Counted from the first letter of the stretch, positions 1 through 8,265 are shown. The stretch: 46,909 nt of DNA from an uncultured Bacteroidota bacterium (GCA_903882965.1 CAIRZD010000276.1:1-46909); one strand, 5' to 3'. Numbers and translations: made by a program. The notes: generated from the letters alone by a model not told the origin.

Positions 1-62
1 ATCAAACCCCATTTTATATTAAACACACTTTTACTTTTTAATTTTTGCTTTTTAATTTTTTA

Positions 63-911
63 TCACATCGGCATATCCACCCGTATCTGTTTGGAAAAAA
101 TCTTCCCGTTAGCGTCCTTGCCATCTATCTTCCACATCACAGAGCGCAGCATTATATAAAGTGGTTTTTGGTTTACAGCCCTTACACGGTGCACACTGTT
201 TTCCCATTCCGCAACCTTCCTCCTGCTGAAACGATGGCGTTTTGCCGCCTTCATCACCGCACTACGTATAGCCGATGCACTTACATTCGGGAACTCCAGC
301 GACTTCTGGTCAAGATCTGTGATCTTGTATTGATTATTGCTTCCCTTCAGTGCTTCCCATCCCGTTGTCGTCGACAGCGCATCTATCGGCAATGTACCCA
401 ACTCATTTTTTAATACCGCTACAGATTGGTAACGCTGCGATACTTTAGTAATATTCCCGGTCAATTTTATAGTGCTGCCATTCAGGTTGCCGCTGGTAAA
501 TGTATATACTGCGCCATTGGCATTTTGCAGGTTAGTCCTGCCTGCCTGTTTTGCACTCAGCCCCGGCACCAGCACTGTTACTTCTTTAAACTCCGCTTTA
601 AGCCCTGCCACATCAGGCAATGCGGTCGGCACATTAGGTGAGGCGGCTACAGCCTTTGTTTTCTTACTGGTATCTGTTGCAGCCGTTACTGGCGTCTTTG
701 CTTCAGCAGAATCTTTATTTTCCGGCTCAGGTATCACCGGCTGCAGGTCTATGACAAGGTCCTTCAGTTTCTGCGGGTCATTTTCCGTTACGATCGTCGA
801 CGAATCCCCCAGCACTATAGGCCCATGATTATTAGATGGGGCATTCTTACAGGAAAACAACACGAATGCCATTCCTGCAATCAACCCAATATGACCAACC
901 CGAATATTCAT
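63..911 (-). CDS. Hypothetical lipoprotein
   Basis: 282-residue protein of unrecognised family. The first 20 residues form a hydrophobic signal peptide ending in a lipobox (LFSC, Cys21), so it should be a lipidated envelope protein. Residues 25-95 are low-complexity, rich in Pro, Ala, Thr and Lys, as in a flexible linker. The folded part is about residues 100-282, which contains a hydrophobic stretch VTVLVPG, a basic segment near residue 225 (AKRHRFSRRK) and a beta-rich tail ending in KQIRVDMPM. The ATG is preceded by a plausible Bacteroidota promoter (930-961). Transcribed alone, with the E1 gene upstream on the same strand about 90 bp away. No function is assigned. Confidence 0.75.
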   Translation of the reverse strand: MNIRVGHIGLIAGMAFVLFSCKNAPSNNHGPIVLGDSSTIVTENDPQKLKDLVIDLQPVIPEPENKDSAEAKTPVTAATDTSKKTKAVAASPNVPTALPDVAGLKAEFKEVTVLVPGLSAKQAGRTNLQNANGAVYTFTSGNLNGSTIKLTGNITKVSQRYQSVAVLKNELGTLPIDALSTTTGWEALKGSNNQYKITDLDQKSLEFPNVSASAIRSAVMKAAKRHRFSRRKVAEWENSVHRVRAVNQKPLYIMLRSVMWKIDGKDANGKIFSKQIRVDMPM

Positions 912-929
912 AGACGCCTTTTTCTCTTA

Positions 930-961
930 CGAATGTAGCTAAGAAAAAATATAAAGTCAAA
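930..961 (-). promoter_or_regulatory. Predicted Bacteroidota sigma promoter of the lipoprotein gene
   Basis: Reading the minus strand, TTTG (958-961) is followed after 20 nt by TACATTCG (930-937), which matches the -7 consensus TAnnTTTG in 7 of 8 positions. Spacing is close to that known for the -33/-7 Bacteroidota promoters, and the box lies 18 nt before the ATG at 911. Confidence 0.4.
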
Positions 962-998
962 CCATGCCCGAATTGGCATCATCATAACCAAAAAAATA

Positions 999-2975
999 TC
1001 AATAAGACAGCAACTGCTGCACACACTCATCAAGCCTGCTGTTTGCCATAAAATTCTGCTCCAGTTCTATCGAAAACGGAATCGGTGTATCCAGCCCCGC
1101 ACAACGCACTATTGGTGCATCCAGGCTCTCAAAACAGTTTCCGGCTATCCACGCGGCCAACTCTCCGCCTATGCCCCCCGTCAGTGTATCCTCATGCAGC
1201 AGCAGCACCTTACCCGTCCGCAATACCGATGCTCTTATGGCATCATAGTCCAACGGCAATAAAGTCCGTAGGTCCAGTATATCAAATGATATGCCGGGAT
1301 GGTTCTTCGCGTATTCCATCGCCCAGTGCACACCCATACCATAAGTAATGATACTGATGTCCTCCCCTTCGCTCACCACCCTTGCCTTGCCTATTTCTAT
1401 GCTGTAATATTCATCGGGCACCGCACCGCTTATGCTCCGGTACAGCGCTTTATGCTCAAAGAATAGTACCGGGTTCGGGTCCTCTATCGCAGCTATCATC
1501 AATCCCTTCGCATCTTCCGGCGTGCTCGGGTACACCACTTTCAGCCCCGGCGTATGCACAAACCAAGCCTCATTACTCTGCGAATGGAATGGCCCCGCAC
1601 CCACACCGCCGCCCGTAGGCATGCGTATCACCACATCAGCATTTTGCCCCCAACGATAATGTATCTTGGCCAGGTTATTAATGATCTGGTTAAAGCCCAC
1701 CGTCACAAAATCGGCAAACTGCATTTCCATCATCGACTTATATCCTTTTATAGATAGCCCCAGCGCCGCACCCACTATTGCGCTTTCACACAGCGGCGTA
1801 TTGCGCACGCGCTCCTTCCCAAACAGCCCCACAAACCCCTCCGTCACTTTAAACGCTCCGCCATATTCTGCTATATCCTGCCCCATCAATACCAGGTTCG
1901 GATAGCGCTCCATACACTGCCGCAACCCATCACTGATAGCATTGATAAATTTCTTTTCTGTTGCCGGCAATTTCGGCGGCACTGCAGCAAATAGGTTTGG
2001 CGCATACACATCTGCCACTTCTTCTTTGGTATCAGGCACTATATGCGGCGCTGCAAATCCCTTCGCTATTCCGTCTTCTATTTCTTTCTGTATCGTCTCC
2101 CGTATATCAGCTATTATATGATCATCCAGCACCCCTTCTGTCCTCAGGAAATTTTCATAATTAGCTACCGGGTCTTTCTTACCCCATAATTCAAACAGCT
2201 CTTTGGGCACATACTTTACCCCGCTCGCCTCCTCATGTCCCCGCATCCTGAAGGTCATGCACTCCACAAGTATCGGCTTCTGCTCCGTAATGCAATATAG
2301 CCGCGCCTTCGTCATCTCCCGGTATACCTCCAGTATATTGTTGCCATCTATTGTTATGGCCTTCATGCCATAGCCTATGCCTTTGTCGGCAAGCTGCTTG
2401 CATATAAATTGCTCACTGCTCGGCGTGCTCAGTCCGTAGCCATTATTCTCTATCACAAAGATCACCGGCAATCCCCACACCGCCGCCACATTCAGCGCCT
2501 CATGAAAGTCTCCCTCGCTCGTGCCACCATCCCCACTAAAGGCCAGCGATATCTTACGTTCCTTTCTCAGTTTATGCGCCAGCGCTACACCATCAGCTAT
2601 AGCCAGTTGCGGCCCCAGGTGCGATATCATCCCGCATATATGATACTCATTCGCCCCAAAGTGAAAACTACGTTCACGCCCCTTGCTAAAACCCTCCTTG
2701 CTACCCTGCCATTGCATAAACAGCTTGTCAAACGGCATCTTGCGACTCGTAAACACCCCCAGGTTCCTGTGCATCGGCATTATGTATTCATCATTGTCCA
2801 GCGCAAGAGTCGCCCCCACAGCTATCGCCTCCTGCCCTATCCCGCTAAACCACTTACTTATCCTCCCCTGCCTTAGCAGCACCAGCATCTTCTCCTCTAT
2901 CATCCGCGGGTGCACAAGCTCTTTATATATATGTACCAGTTGGTCGTCCGACAAATTTTTGCGATCAAATTGCAT
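999..2975 (-). CDS. 2-oxoacid dehydrogenase E1, fused alpha and beta subunits (branched-chain type)
   Basis: Thiamine diphosphate-dependent E1 component that decarboxylates a 2-oxoacid and transfers the acyl group to the lipoyl domain of E2. The 658 residues hold E1-alpha (about 1-320), with the ThDP/Mg motif starting GDG at 148-150 and ending NN at 177-178, followed by E1-beta (about 335-658) with the transketolase pyrimidine-binding segment (MGQDIAEYGG, then VVIRMPTGGG) and the transketolase C-terminal domain. The order alpha then beta in one chain is common in Bacteroidota and is usually annotated as 2-oxoisovalerate dehydrogenase. No E2 or E3 gene lies in the window, so the substrate (branched-chain oxoacids versus pyruvate) cannot be fixed. 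Full length, ATG start. A TACTTTTG box lies upstream at 3027-3034. Confidence 0.93.
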   Translation of the reverse strand: MQFDRKNLSDDQLVHIYKELVHPRMIEEKMLVLLRQGRISKWFSGIGQEAIAVGATLALDNDEYIMPMHRNLGVFTSRKMPFDKLFMQWQGSKEGFSKGRERSFHFGANEYHICGMISHLGPQLAIADGVALAHKLRKERKISLAFSGDGGTSEGDFHEALNVAAVWGLPVIFVIENNGYGLSTPSSEQFICKQLADKGIGYGMKAITIDGNNILEVYREMTKARLYCITEQKPILVECMTFRMRGHEEASGVKYVPKELFELWGKKDPVANYENFLRTEGVLDDHIIADIRETIQKEIEDGIAKGFAAPHIVPDTKEEVADVYAPNLFAAVPPKLPATEKKFINAISDGLRQCMERYPNLVLMGQDIAEYGGAFKVTEGFVGLFGKERVRNTPLCESAIVGAALGLSIKGYKSMMEMQFADFVTVGFNQIINNLAKIHYRWGQNADVVIRMPTGGGVGAGPFHSQSNEAWFVHTPGLKVVYPSTPEDAKGLMIAAIEDPNPVLFFEHKALYRSISGAVPDEYYSIEIGKARVVSEGEDISIITYGMGVHWAMEYAKNHPGISFDILDLRTLLPLDYDAIRASVLRTGKVLLLHEDTLTGGIGGELAAWIAGNCFESLDAPIVRCAGLDTPIPFSIELEQNFMANSRLDECVQQLLSY

Positions 2976-3026
2976 ATTGTGTATTTATAAGGTTTTTACG
3001 CTAATTGCATAATTCGTATTTGGGTA

Positions 3027-3034
3027 CAAAAGTA
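3027..3034 (-). promoter_or_regulatory. Candidate -7 box of the E1 gene
   Basis: The minus strand reads TACTTTTG, an exact match to TAnnTTTG, 51 nt before the ATG at 2975. No convincing -33 TTG was found at the expected spacing. Confidence 0.35.
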
Positions 3035-3098
3035 AGAGAATGAGGGGTATTTTTTATGTGCTTAACTTGAATGACAGCTATCCGTATCACTTCTTGAA

Positions 3099-4076
3099 TT
3101 AATAAACCTTATTTCTGCTTTTTTTATAATTTTCCAAGTCAATCTCATCAAACTTCAAATACTGGAGGATAATAAATAATATAACTAACCCGATAGCAAA
3201 AGAACCAAATATCCAAACAAATTTATGTCCGTTTCGGGCCTCAAATGGTTTATTAATCGGTAATAAAATGATATTATCCCCTCCACTCCCTTTACAACTT
3301 TTTCTCAATGCAGAAATGTATATGTCATGATCATTGTTATTTCCGACTCTTTCCAAGTAAACAAATTCATGCATGTTTTTCATAAACAGATTGTTTGCGC
3401 AATCCCTAATAAATTTTCTCCATTGCTCATCTTTCTCAACTTGGCTTATTCTGTTACTAATGCGTCTACCATACTTTATGCCAAGCCACACATTTGACGT
3501 TGGTTGTATTGTGTCAGTAGCCTTATTAAATATCGGCATTACTAGATACATTGAATATTCAAGACCATCACTATATTTTCCGCTCACTGTTGCATAAATA
3601 TTCTTGCCATTGTCTTTTTTATCTATGTAACAACTGTCCAATGAATAATATTTTGTTGCTTTCTGCTGGCTAATTTGAGTTACATTTTCAAGATTTGTGA
3701 TTTTACCGGTTGCAGTCTCCAAATAGAACTGAGCAATTATTGTAGAAGTTGCTATTGTCAAGATGGCAAAAAATTGTATCCCCATACGGGGATTACCCTT
3801 TCTCCATCTATTGCCATTAGCAAACGATGCATTGAAATAAACTAAACTACCTTCATTTTCAGAAATCAGATTTACTCTCGGCTGCCACCAATAATAAATC
3901 GGGAATATTGGGACTAATGCTGGGAATAATATTTCCAAAATATTATCCTCAATCGGGAAAATATTCCAATGAATAAATAATAACCAATGTATAAAAGTAT
4001 AACCTCCGATACATCCTACCGCGATGATCAAAAATGGAATAAAGAGGATTTTTATTTTATCATTTAGTTGGTTCAT
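3099..4076 (-). CDS. Hypothetical membrane protein, possibly the N-terminal part of a rhomboid-family architecture
   Basis: 325 residues with hydrophobic segments at about 9-36 and 44-64, one near 103-120 and one at about 288-308, separated by a 165-residue soluble region with several Cys (for example Cys150-type SLDSCYID and RDCANN). A segment RMGIQFFAILTIATSTIIAQ resembles, from memory, the non-catalytic N-terminal region found ahead of some Bacteroidota rhomboid proteases, but no rhomboid GxSG/His pair is present. The gene is visibly more AT-rich than its neighbours and carries an SD-like GAGGAG 11 nt before the ATG, unusual in this window; both are compatible with acquisition. Function unknown. 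Confidence 0.7.
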   Translation of the reverse strand: MNQLNDKIKILFIPFLIIAVGCIGGYTFIHWLLFIHWNIFPIEDNILEILFPALVPIFPIYYWWQPRVNLISENEGSLVYFNASFANGNRWRKGNPRMGIQFFAILTIATSTIIAQFYLETATGKITNLENVTQISQQKATKYYSLDSCYIDKKDNGKNIYATVSGKYSDGLEYSMYLVMPIFNKATDTIQPTSNVWLGIKYGRRISNRISQVEKDEQWRKFIRDCANNLFMKNMHEFVYLERVGNNNDHDIYISALRKSCKGSGGDNIILLPINKPFEARNGHKFVWIFGSFAIGLVILFIILQYLKFDEIDLENYKKSRNKVY

Positions 4077-4177
4077 AAGTGGTGGCTCCTCTTGTATAAT
4101 TTATGAAACAATATACAAAAACATTACAAACAATTTCTGCACCCAATTCTCACGCTAATCCTCGCATTTCACGCTCT

Positions 4178-4434
4178 ATAAAGAAAAGCTCATTCATAAA
4201 AATCAAATAAATCACACAAATCATAGTTCAGACAAAAAAACAGAAAACACACCCCAAAGAGAATTCCGCAGCCCAATCACTGCCCGCACGAACTGCGGTA
4301 GCGCTAAATTATATTCACTAAATTTCAGCGTCTAGCTAGCCCTTCGGCATGCGGAGCGCTTTGCCGGAGGGGGCCCTTTTCTTTGTTACTTTCTTTTGGG
4401 CAAGCAAAAGAAAGTAAAGAGCGGATGAGCTAAG
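4178..4434. repeat. Structured dispersed repeat, copy 1
   Basis: About 257 bp aligned along its whole length with 5906-6180. Three potential stem-loops lie in order: CCGCAG...CTGCGG (around 4267-4297), GCCCTTCGGCA...TGCCGGAGGG (around 4339-4372) and a perfect 13-bp stem at 4386-4398/4405-4417 with loop GGCAAG. Sequences of this kind (AAATCATAGTTCAGAC; CTTTCTTTTGGGCAAGC) are, from memory, frequent in Bacteroidota intergenic DNA. No ORF of its own; probably a non-autonomous mobile element or a structured RNA unit. Confidence 0.85.
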
Positions 4435-4477
4435 CAAAATGATTAAGTCAGCTAATCGCAGTGCAAGATTCCACTAG

Positions 4478-4522
4478 TCCTCGTTTGTAACGAGGATTCC
4501 ACGGTATCGCGTTTGCAACGCG
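4478..4522. repeat. REP-like palindrome doublet A
   Basis: Two short palindromes with a shared core: TCCTCGTT-tgt-AACGAGGA at 4478-4496 and CGCGTT-tgc-AACGCG at 4508-4522, joined by an 11-nt spacer ending in CGGTAT. The same pair and spacing recur at 4851-4895, on the other side of the small lipoprotein gene. Confidence 0.75.
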
Positions 4523-4526
4523 TGAA

Positions 4527-4557
4527 ACAGAAAACACATTCCAAAAGAATTCCACAG
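4527..4557. repeat. Partial copy of the structured repeat
   Basis: 31 bp (ACAGAAAACACATTCC onward, ending CCACAG) corresponding with few changes to the stretch just before the first stem of copy 1 (about 4240-4272). It abuts the stop codon of the 74-residue lipoprotein. Confidence 0.55.
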
Positions 4558-4782
4558 TTATTTCGGGTCCACTGCTCCGCACGCCTCCCATCCATACTGT
4601 GTTTTCAATGCATTGCATTTGTTGGTCGCATCAGTATATGATATGCTGCCTAGGTTGTAACTATGCCTCACGGTGTCGCCGGTATTGCAGTCACAGTAAT
4701 AATTACTTTTGGTGCACGAAGAGAATGAGGCAGCAATTGCTATCAGCAATGCTATGCTAAAGATGTACTTGATGGGTTTCAT
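4558..4782 (-). CDS. Small cysteine-rich lipoprotein
   Basis: 74 residues. A signal peptide (hydrophobic 7-19) ends in lipobox FSSC, making Cys23 the lipidation site. The mature part is only about 50 residues and has four further Cys (30, 32, 56, 68), which could form two disulfides in the periplasm or on the surface. The tail GWEACGAVDPK and the segment SYTDATNKC suggest a compact beta/helix mini-domain; I do not recognise the family. Compact intergenic repeats lie immediately on both sides, so it is an isolated single-gene unit. The signal peptide and regular coding pattern argue that it is real despite its size. Confidence 0.65.
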   Translation of the reverse strand: MKPIKYIFSIALLIAIAASFSSCTKSNYYCDCNTGDTVRHSYNLGSISYTDATNKCNALKTQYGWEACGAVDPK

Positions 4783-4850
4783 AAAAAAGGATTTCTAATA
4801 AAGTTACAAAATATATTGAATACAATAATACTCTGCTCTCCCTCGCCAGC

Positions 4851-4895
4851 CCTCGTTTGCAAACGAGGAGCTAGCGGTATCGCGTTTGAAACGCG
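4851..4895. repeat. REP-like palindrome doublet B
   Basis: CCTCGTTTGCAAACGAGG (4851-4868, perfect 18-bp palindrome) and CGCGTTT-g-AAACGCG (4881-4895), with a 12-nt spacer ending in CGGTAT. Same architecture as doublet A at 4478-4522, with different arm bases but conserved self-complementarity. Confidence 0.75.
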
Positions 4896-4943
4896 CAACA
4901 AAGAAAACCCCAATCATAAAATCAAACAAATCATAGTTCAGAC
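4896..4943. repeat. Partial copy of the structured repeat (left end)
   Basis: Matches, with small deletions, the first about 60 bp of copies 1 and 2 (AAGAAAA...CATAAAATCAAA...AATCATAGTTCAGAC). It ends three bases before the stop codon of the esterase gene. Confidence 0.55.
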
Positions 4944-4946
4944 TGC

Positions 4947-5831
4947 CTACCGCCCATCGTTCAAAACCTTAATCGCATTATATATCGCCTGGTGGCTGAT
5001 TGTTGCATGGTCTTCCTGTGGCAGGTAATCAAAATAAGCATGCACACTTTTACTTTGCGTGCTCTTTATCTTTTCAAAAAGCAGGTTGGCATCTACCTCC
5101 ATCACATGCGGCACATCGCCCGGTGTCAGCCCTTCTTTTCCCACACCTATATAGATATCCGTTTTCTGCCCATAGCTTGCCTGCAGCAGCTCAGGAGTTT
5201 GCTTCAGCAATGAGCCATTATCCCACCACAGGCTCGGACTTATAATGATGTACTTATCAAACAACGCAGGTTTTTTAAATAGAATCTCAGTTGCCAGTAA
5301 TCCCCCCAGCGACTCGCCTATTATAGTTTTCGAAGCACTGGTCCTGTATTTTTTCTGTATGTAAGGCTGTAATTCTTTTTCAATGAAAGTAATAAAGTTC
5401 GCAGATCCTCCCGTTGTCGGGTACAGCTTTTTATCAGTGGCTATACTTGTTGGGTATGTAAGATCTCTTTTCCTGTCAGTATTGGCAATACCCACCACTA
5501 TCGATCTTGGCACCCTGTTTATCCACGAAAAACTGTTGTACTGCACCAGCCCCACAACATGTATAAAATCTTCGTCCGCAGAGCCGTCCAGCAGGTATAT
5601 TACCGGGTATCTGGTAGTGTCGTCATTACTGTATCCTTCAGGCAGGTATATATTCAGCACCCTTTTTTCTCCCAGCACCTTCGATTGTATCTCGTTGATC
5701 ACGCCCAGCACAAAAGGTTTGGGCTCGGTGTCCTTGTTTACCTGGCAATAACCGGGCACAACATATAGCACCAGTATAAAAATGATTATACCCCTCATTG
5801 CTCTATTCATCCTTTGATAACATTTATGCAT
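4947..5831 (-). CDS. Secreted alpha/beta-hydrolase esterase (esterase D / IroE-BesA type)
   Basis: 294 residues. A hydrophobic signal segment (about 13-29, ending GYCQ) is followed by an esterase-D-type alpha/beta-hydrolase: RVLNIYLPEGY, then VIYLLDG (oxyanion region), the nucleophile elbow GESLGG with Ser174, a W-x-N motif after SPSLWW, and the catalytic His in EDHATISH (His265). Relatives hydrolyse siderophore esters or act as general carboxylesterases; no iron-uptake gene is nearby, so the substrate is open. The start could be Met1, Met8 or Met12; Met12 gives the most ordinary signal peptide. It stands between two repeat blocks and has no operon partner. Confidence 0.85.
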   Translation of the reverse strand: MHKCYQRMNRAMRGIIIFILVLYVVPGYCQVNKDTEPKPFVLGVINEIQSKVLGEKRVLNIYLPEGYSNDDTTRYPVIYLLDGSADEDFIHVVGLVQYNSFSWINRVPRSIVVGIANTDRKRDLTYPTSIATDKKLYPTTGGSANFITFIEKELQPYIQKKYRTSASKTIIGESLGGLLATEILFKKPALFDKYIIISPSLWWDNGSLLKQTPELLQASYGQKTDIYIGVGKEGLTPGDVPHVMEVDANLLFEKIKSTQSKSVHAYFDYLPQEDHATISHQAIYNAIKVLNDGR

Positions 5832-5905
5832 AACGATGCCCTTACAATAAATAACATCTTAAAACTACTAAAAGAAAGCAAAAAAAAGATCGTGTTTGCA
5901 ACGAG

Positions 5906-6180
5906 ATAAAGAAAAGCTCATTCATAGAAATCAAATAAACCTGCCTGCCAGTAGGTAGGTCACACAAATCATACTTCAGACAATTAGCAGAAAACACACC
6001 CAAAAGAAAATTCCCGCAGCCCAATCACTGCCCGCTCGAACTGCGGTAGCGTTAAATTGTATTCGCTAAATTTCAGCGTAGAGCTAGCCCTTCGGCATGC
6101 GGAGCATTTTGCCGGAGGGCCTTTTTCTTTGGTTCTTTCTTTTGGGCAAGCAAAAGAAAGAACAGAGCGGATGAGCTAAG
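5906..6180. repeat. Structured dispersed repeat, copy 2
   Basis: Aligns along its length with 4178-4434. The same three stem-loops are present; the last is a perfect 13-bp stem at 6132-6144/6151-6163 with the same GGCAAG loop, although two base pairs differ from copy 1 by paired substitutions. It differs from copy 1 mainly by a 20-bp insertion at 5940-5959. Confidence 0.85.
5940..5959. repeat. 20-bp palindromic insertion inside the repeat
   Basis: CCTGCCTGCCAGTAGGTAGG interrupts AAATAAA|TCACACAA, which is continuous in copy 1. With the flanking A and T it is an imperfect palindrome (ACCTgCCTgCC / agTAGGTAGGT). Similar short palindromes are, from memory, scattered in many Bacteroidota and other genomes. 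Confidence 0.6.
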
Positions 6181-6235
6181 TAACTACACAACATTTCTCA
6201 CTTGCCTATAATACTGCAAGGGCTTGCATAAAAAA

Positions 6236-8227
6236 CTATACCGATTTGAAAGAGAAATAAAATCTTGCGCCCTTGCCCATACTGCTTTCCACCCATACAT
6301 CACCCCCATTGGCCATTGCAAATTCTTTACACAACATCAATCCCAATCCTGTGCCTTTCTCTCCTGTAGTGCCGGCCGTTGAAGTACCTAAGGCCTCAAA
6401 TATCTTTTTCATTTGTTCTGCACTGATACCCACCCCATGATCAGTGATCGAAAACACTTTGTATCCCGGCAGCATATCCTTTATCAGGTCTATCTCCACA
6501 GTGCCCCCGTTATAAGAATACTTTATAGCGTTAGATATCAGGTTGCGCACTATAAAGTCAAAATGGTTAGGGTCCACCTCTGTCAGCTCACCCGCCGCAA
6601 TATTGTTTACAAACGATATGTTTTTTTGCTTCGCCGCAATATTCAGTAGTTGTAGGCTCCTGTTTATATATTCCGTCACATCTATCAATGCAGGCTTCGC
6701 CTTGTTATCGTTCAGATGCGAATTTCCCCATATCAGTAAGGTATCCAGGGTATTGATCGCGTATTGTGTTTGCGTCTTCAGCATATCCAGTGTCTTCTGC
6801 CGTTCCCCTTTGTCCGTTTCACTCTCCAGGAATTCCATCACCATGTATATGTTACCTAAAGGCCCTCTCAGGTCATGCCCTATTATGGAAAACAGTTTAT
6901 CCTTTATCGTGTTCGATTTCAACAGCTCTTCCTTCTGTTGGTACACGATCTTGTACAATTGCCTTTTCTTGGTCAGGTATATTCCAATAAACACCACGAT
7001 CACGATCAGGCTTAAAACGATCACAATAAGGATCTCTTTTCTAAGCTGCTGCTTTTGCAGGCCCAGGTTCAGTTGCTTTATCTGGCTGTTCGACTGCTCC
7101 AGCTCATATACAGCCTGTAGATTGGCTATTTCTTTCGCTTTTTCTATGGTATACAGGCTGTCTTTCACATTCATCTCTTCCTCCAGCAATTGCGCTACCA
7201 CTTTATCATTACCAAGGCCTTTATTCACCTCCACCAGGTTGTAGTATATATCTGCTAAAAGAGATTTGCTATTCAGCTTTTTCGCAATTACCAAAGCGCC
7301 CTCTAATAGTGCGATCGATTTTTTCTGGTCACTCTTCATTATCAGGGTTGCCAGGTTAATGGTCAACTGCGCCTCCTCACTTGGCATATTTTTTTGCCTC
7401 GCCAGTTGCAGCCCTTCATTAAAATATTCAGCCGCAGTTTTATCATCATTAAGATTTTGATACACAATACCCAGGTTAAGCAGGGCATATATATACACAT
7501 CTACAAACTCGGTTTTATTAACTTTTTGCTTGGCCTTTTCTACATATTCACCTGCCTTCTTAAATTCACCTTTCCGTCCATATACGGTACCTATATTAAT
7601 ATATAGGTTACCGATCACCCTTACCTCATTGGTGTCCTTTACAAGTGCCAATGCCTTGTTATAATAATCCAGCGATACATCAAAGTTGTCGGTATAACCA
7701 TTTATCATCCCCAGGTTCGTATATGAAACAACTCTCCCGTCATCATCATGGGCATCTACGTTCACTTTTAAGGCGGAAATGAAAAAATTAGTGGCCACAT
7801 CATAATTTCCTTTTCGCCCTTCTATCGAGCCCAGTTCGTTAAGCGTCAATCCGATGTTTTTCTGGTCTTTCAGTTCTTTAAATATATCCAGGGCTTCCTG
7901 CTCTCTTTTTTTCGCCATTTCCAGGTTCCCATGGTTTGCATCCAGTATACCCAGGTACTTTGTCATAGATGCAATACCATATTGGTAATTACTTTCTGTA
8001 AACTGCTTCAATCCCTTATTGAGATAAGAATAGGCAGAATCTGCATTTGAATACATGTAGTAAAAATAAATACTTGAGTAGCACCGCGCACTTTCCGAAT
8101 CACTGCCTGATTTTTGCAGTTTGTTCAATAACCCGGGTAGTTGATCTTGCCCATAACAAGAAAAATGAATCAAGAAGGCCATCACATAAATTGCTATTGC
8201 CTTGATAATTGTGTATTTATAATTCAT
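6236..8227 (-). CDS. TPR-containing sensor histidine kinase
   Basis: 663 residues. Signal peptide (1-26), a periplasmic array of tetratricopeptide repeats (about 30-360; for example TNLGMINGYTDNFDVSLDYY), a short coiled-coil, one membrane helix (400-418), then a cytoplasmic kinase: HisKA with phospho-acceptor His451 in FSIIGHDLRGP, N-box RNLISNAIKYS (Asn562, Asn566), G1 DHGVG (596-600) and G2 GTGLGL (625-630). No receiver domain is fused and no response regulator lies beside it, so it is an orphan kinase of the type abundant in Bacteroidota; the TPRs probably sense a periplasmic protein or peptide. An exact TATATTTG box ends 5 nt before the ATG. Confidence 0.93.
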   Translation of the reverse strand: MNYKYTIIKAIAIYVMAFLIHFSCYGQDQLPGLLNKLQKSGSDSESARCYSSIYFYYMYSNADSAYSYLNKGLKQFTESNYQYGIASMTKYLGILDANHGNLEMAKKREQEALDIFKELKDQKNIGLTLNELGSIEGRKGNYDVATNFFISALKVNVDAHDDDGRVVSYTNLGMINGYTDNFDVSLDYYNKALALVKDTNEVRVIGNLYINIGTVYGRKGEFKKAGEYVEKAKQKVNKTEFVDVYIYALLNLGIVYQNLNDDKTAAEYFNEGLQLARQKNMPSEEAQLTINLATLIMKSDQKKSIALLEGALVIAKKLNSKSLLADIYYNLVEVNKGLGNDKVVAQLLEEEMNVKDSLYTIEKAKEIANLQAVYELEQSNSQIKQLNLGLQKQQLRKEILIVIVLSLIVIVVFIGIYLTKKRQLYKIVYQQKEELLKSNTIKDKLFSIIGHDLRGPLGNIYMVMEFLESETDKGERQKTLDMLKTQTQYAINTLDTLLIWGNSHLNDNKAKPALIDVTEYINRSLQLLNIAAKQKNISFVNNIAAGELTEVDPNHFDFIVRNLISNAIKYSYNGGTVEIDLIKDMLPGYKVFSITDHGVGISAEQMKKIFEALGTSTAGTTGEKGTGLGLMLCKEFAMANGGDVWVESSMGKGARFYFSFKSV

Positions 8228-8232
8228 TCATG

Positions 8233-8240
8233 CAAATATA
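8233..8240 (-). promoter_or_regulatory. -7 box of the sensor kinase gene
   Basis: The minus strand reads TATATTTG (exact TAnnTTTG), with 5 nt between it and the ATG at 8227. The transcript would start at or next to the start codon. Confidence 0.4.
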
Positions 8241-8265
8241 TATTTTTTTTCGTTGACCCGCTAAC

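Larger units (their letters stand above)
4077..4557. other. Repeat-dense intergenic region
   Basis: No supportable gene. It holds one full copy of a structured repeat (4178-4434), a REP-like hairpin doublet (4478-4522) and a fragment related to the middle of the repeat (4527-4557) that ends exactly at the stop of the small lipoprotein gene. Confidence 0.7.
5832..6235. other. Repeat-dense intergenic region
   Basis: No supportable gene. Contains a degenerate REP-like unit (CGTGTTTGCAACGAG, 5891-5905), the second copy of the structured repeat (5906-6180) with an internal 20-bp insertion, and 55 bp of unremarkable sequence before the kinase stop codon. Confidence 0.7.

Noticed and set aside
5842-6024. 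60-codon minus-strand ORF containing LPTGRQVYL
   Set aside because: It is a translation of the structured repeat and its palindromic insertion, not a gene.
6543-7244. 233-codon plus-strand ORF, Cys/Ser-rich
   Set aside because: Antisense to the sensor kinase; composition is what a complementary strand of that gene gives.
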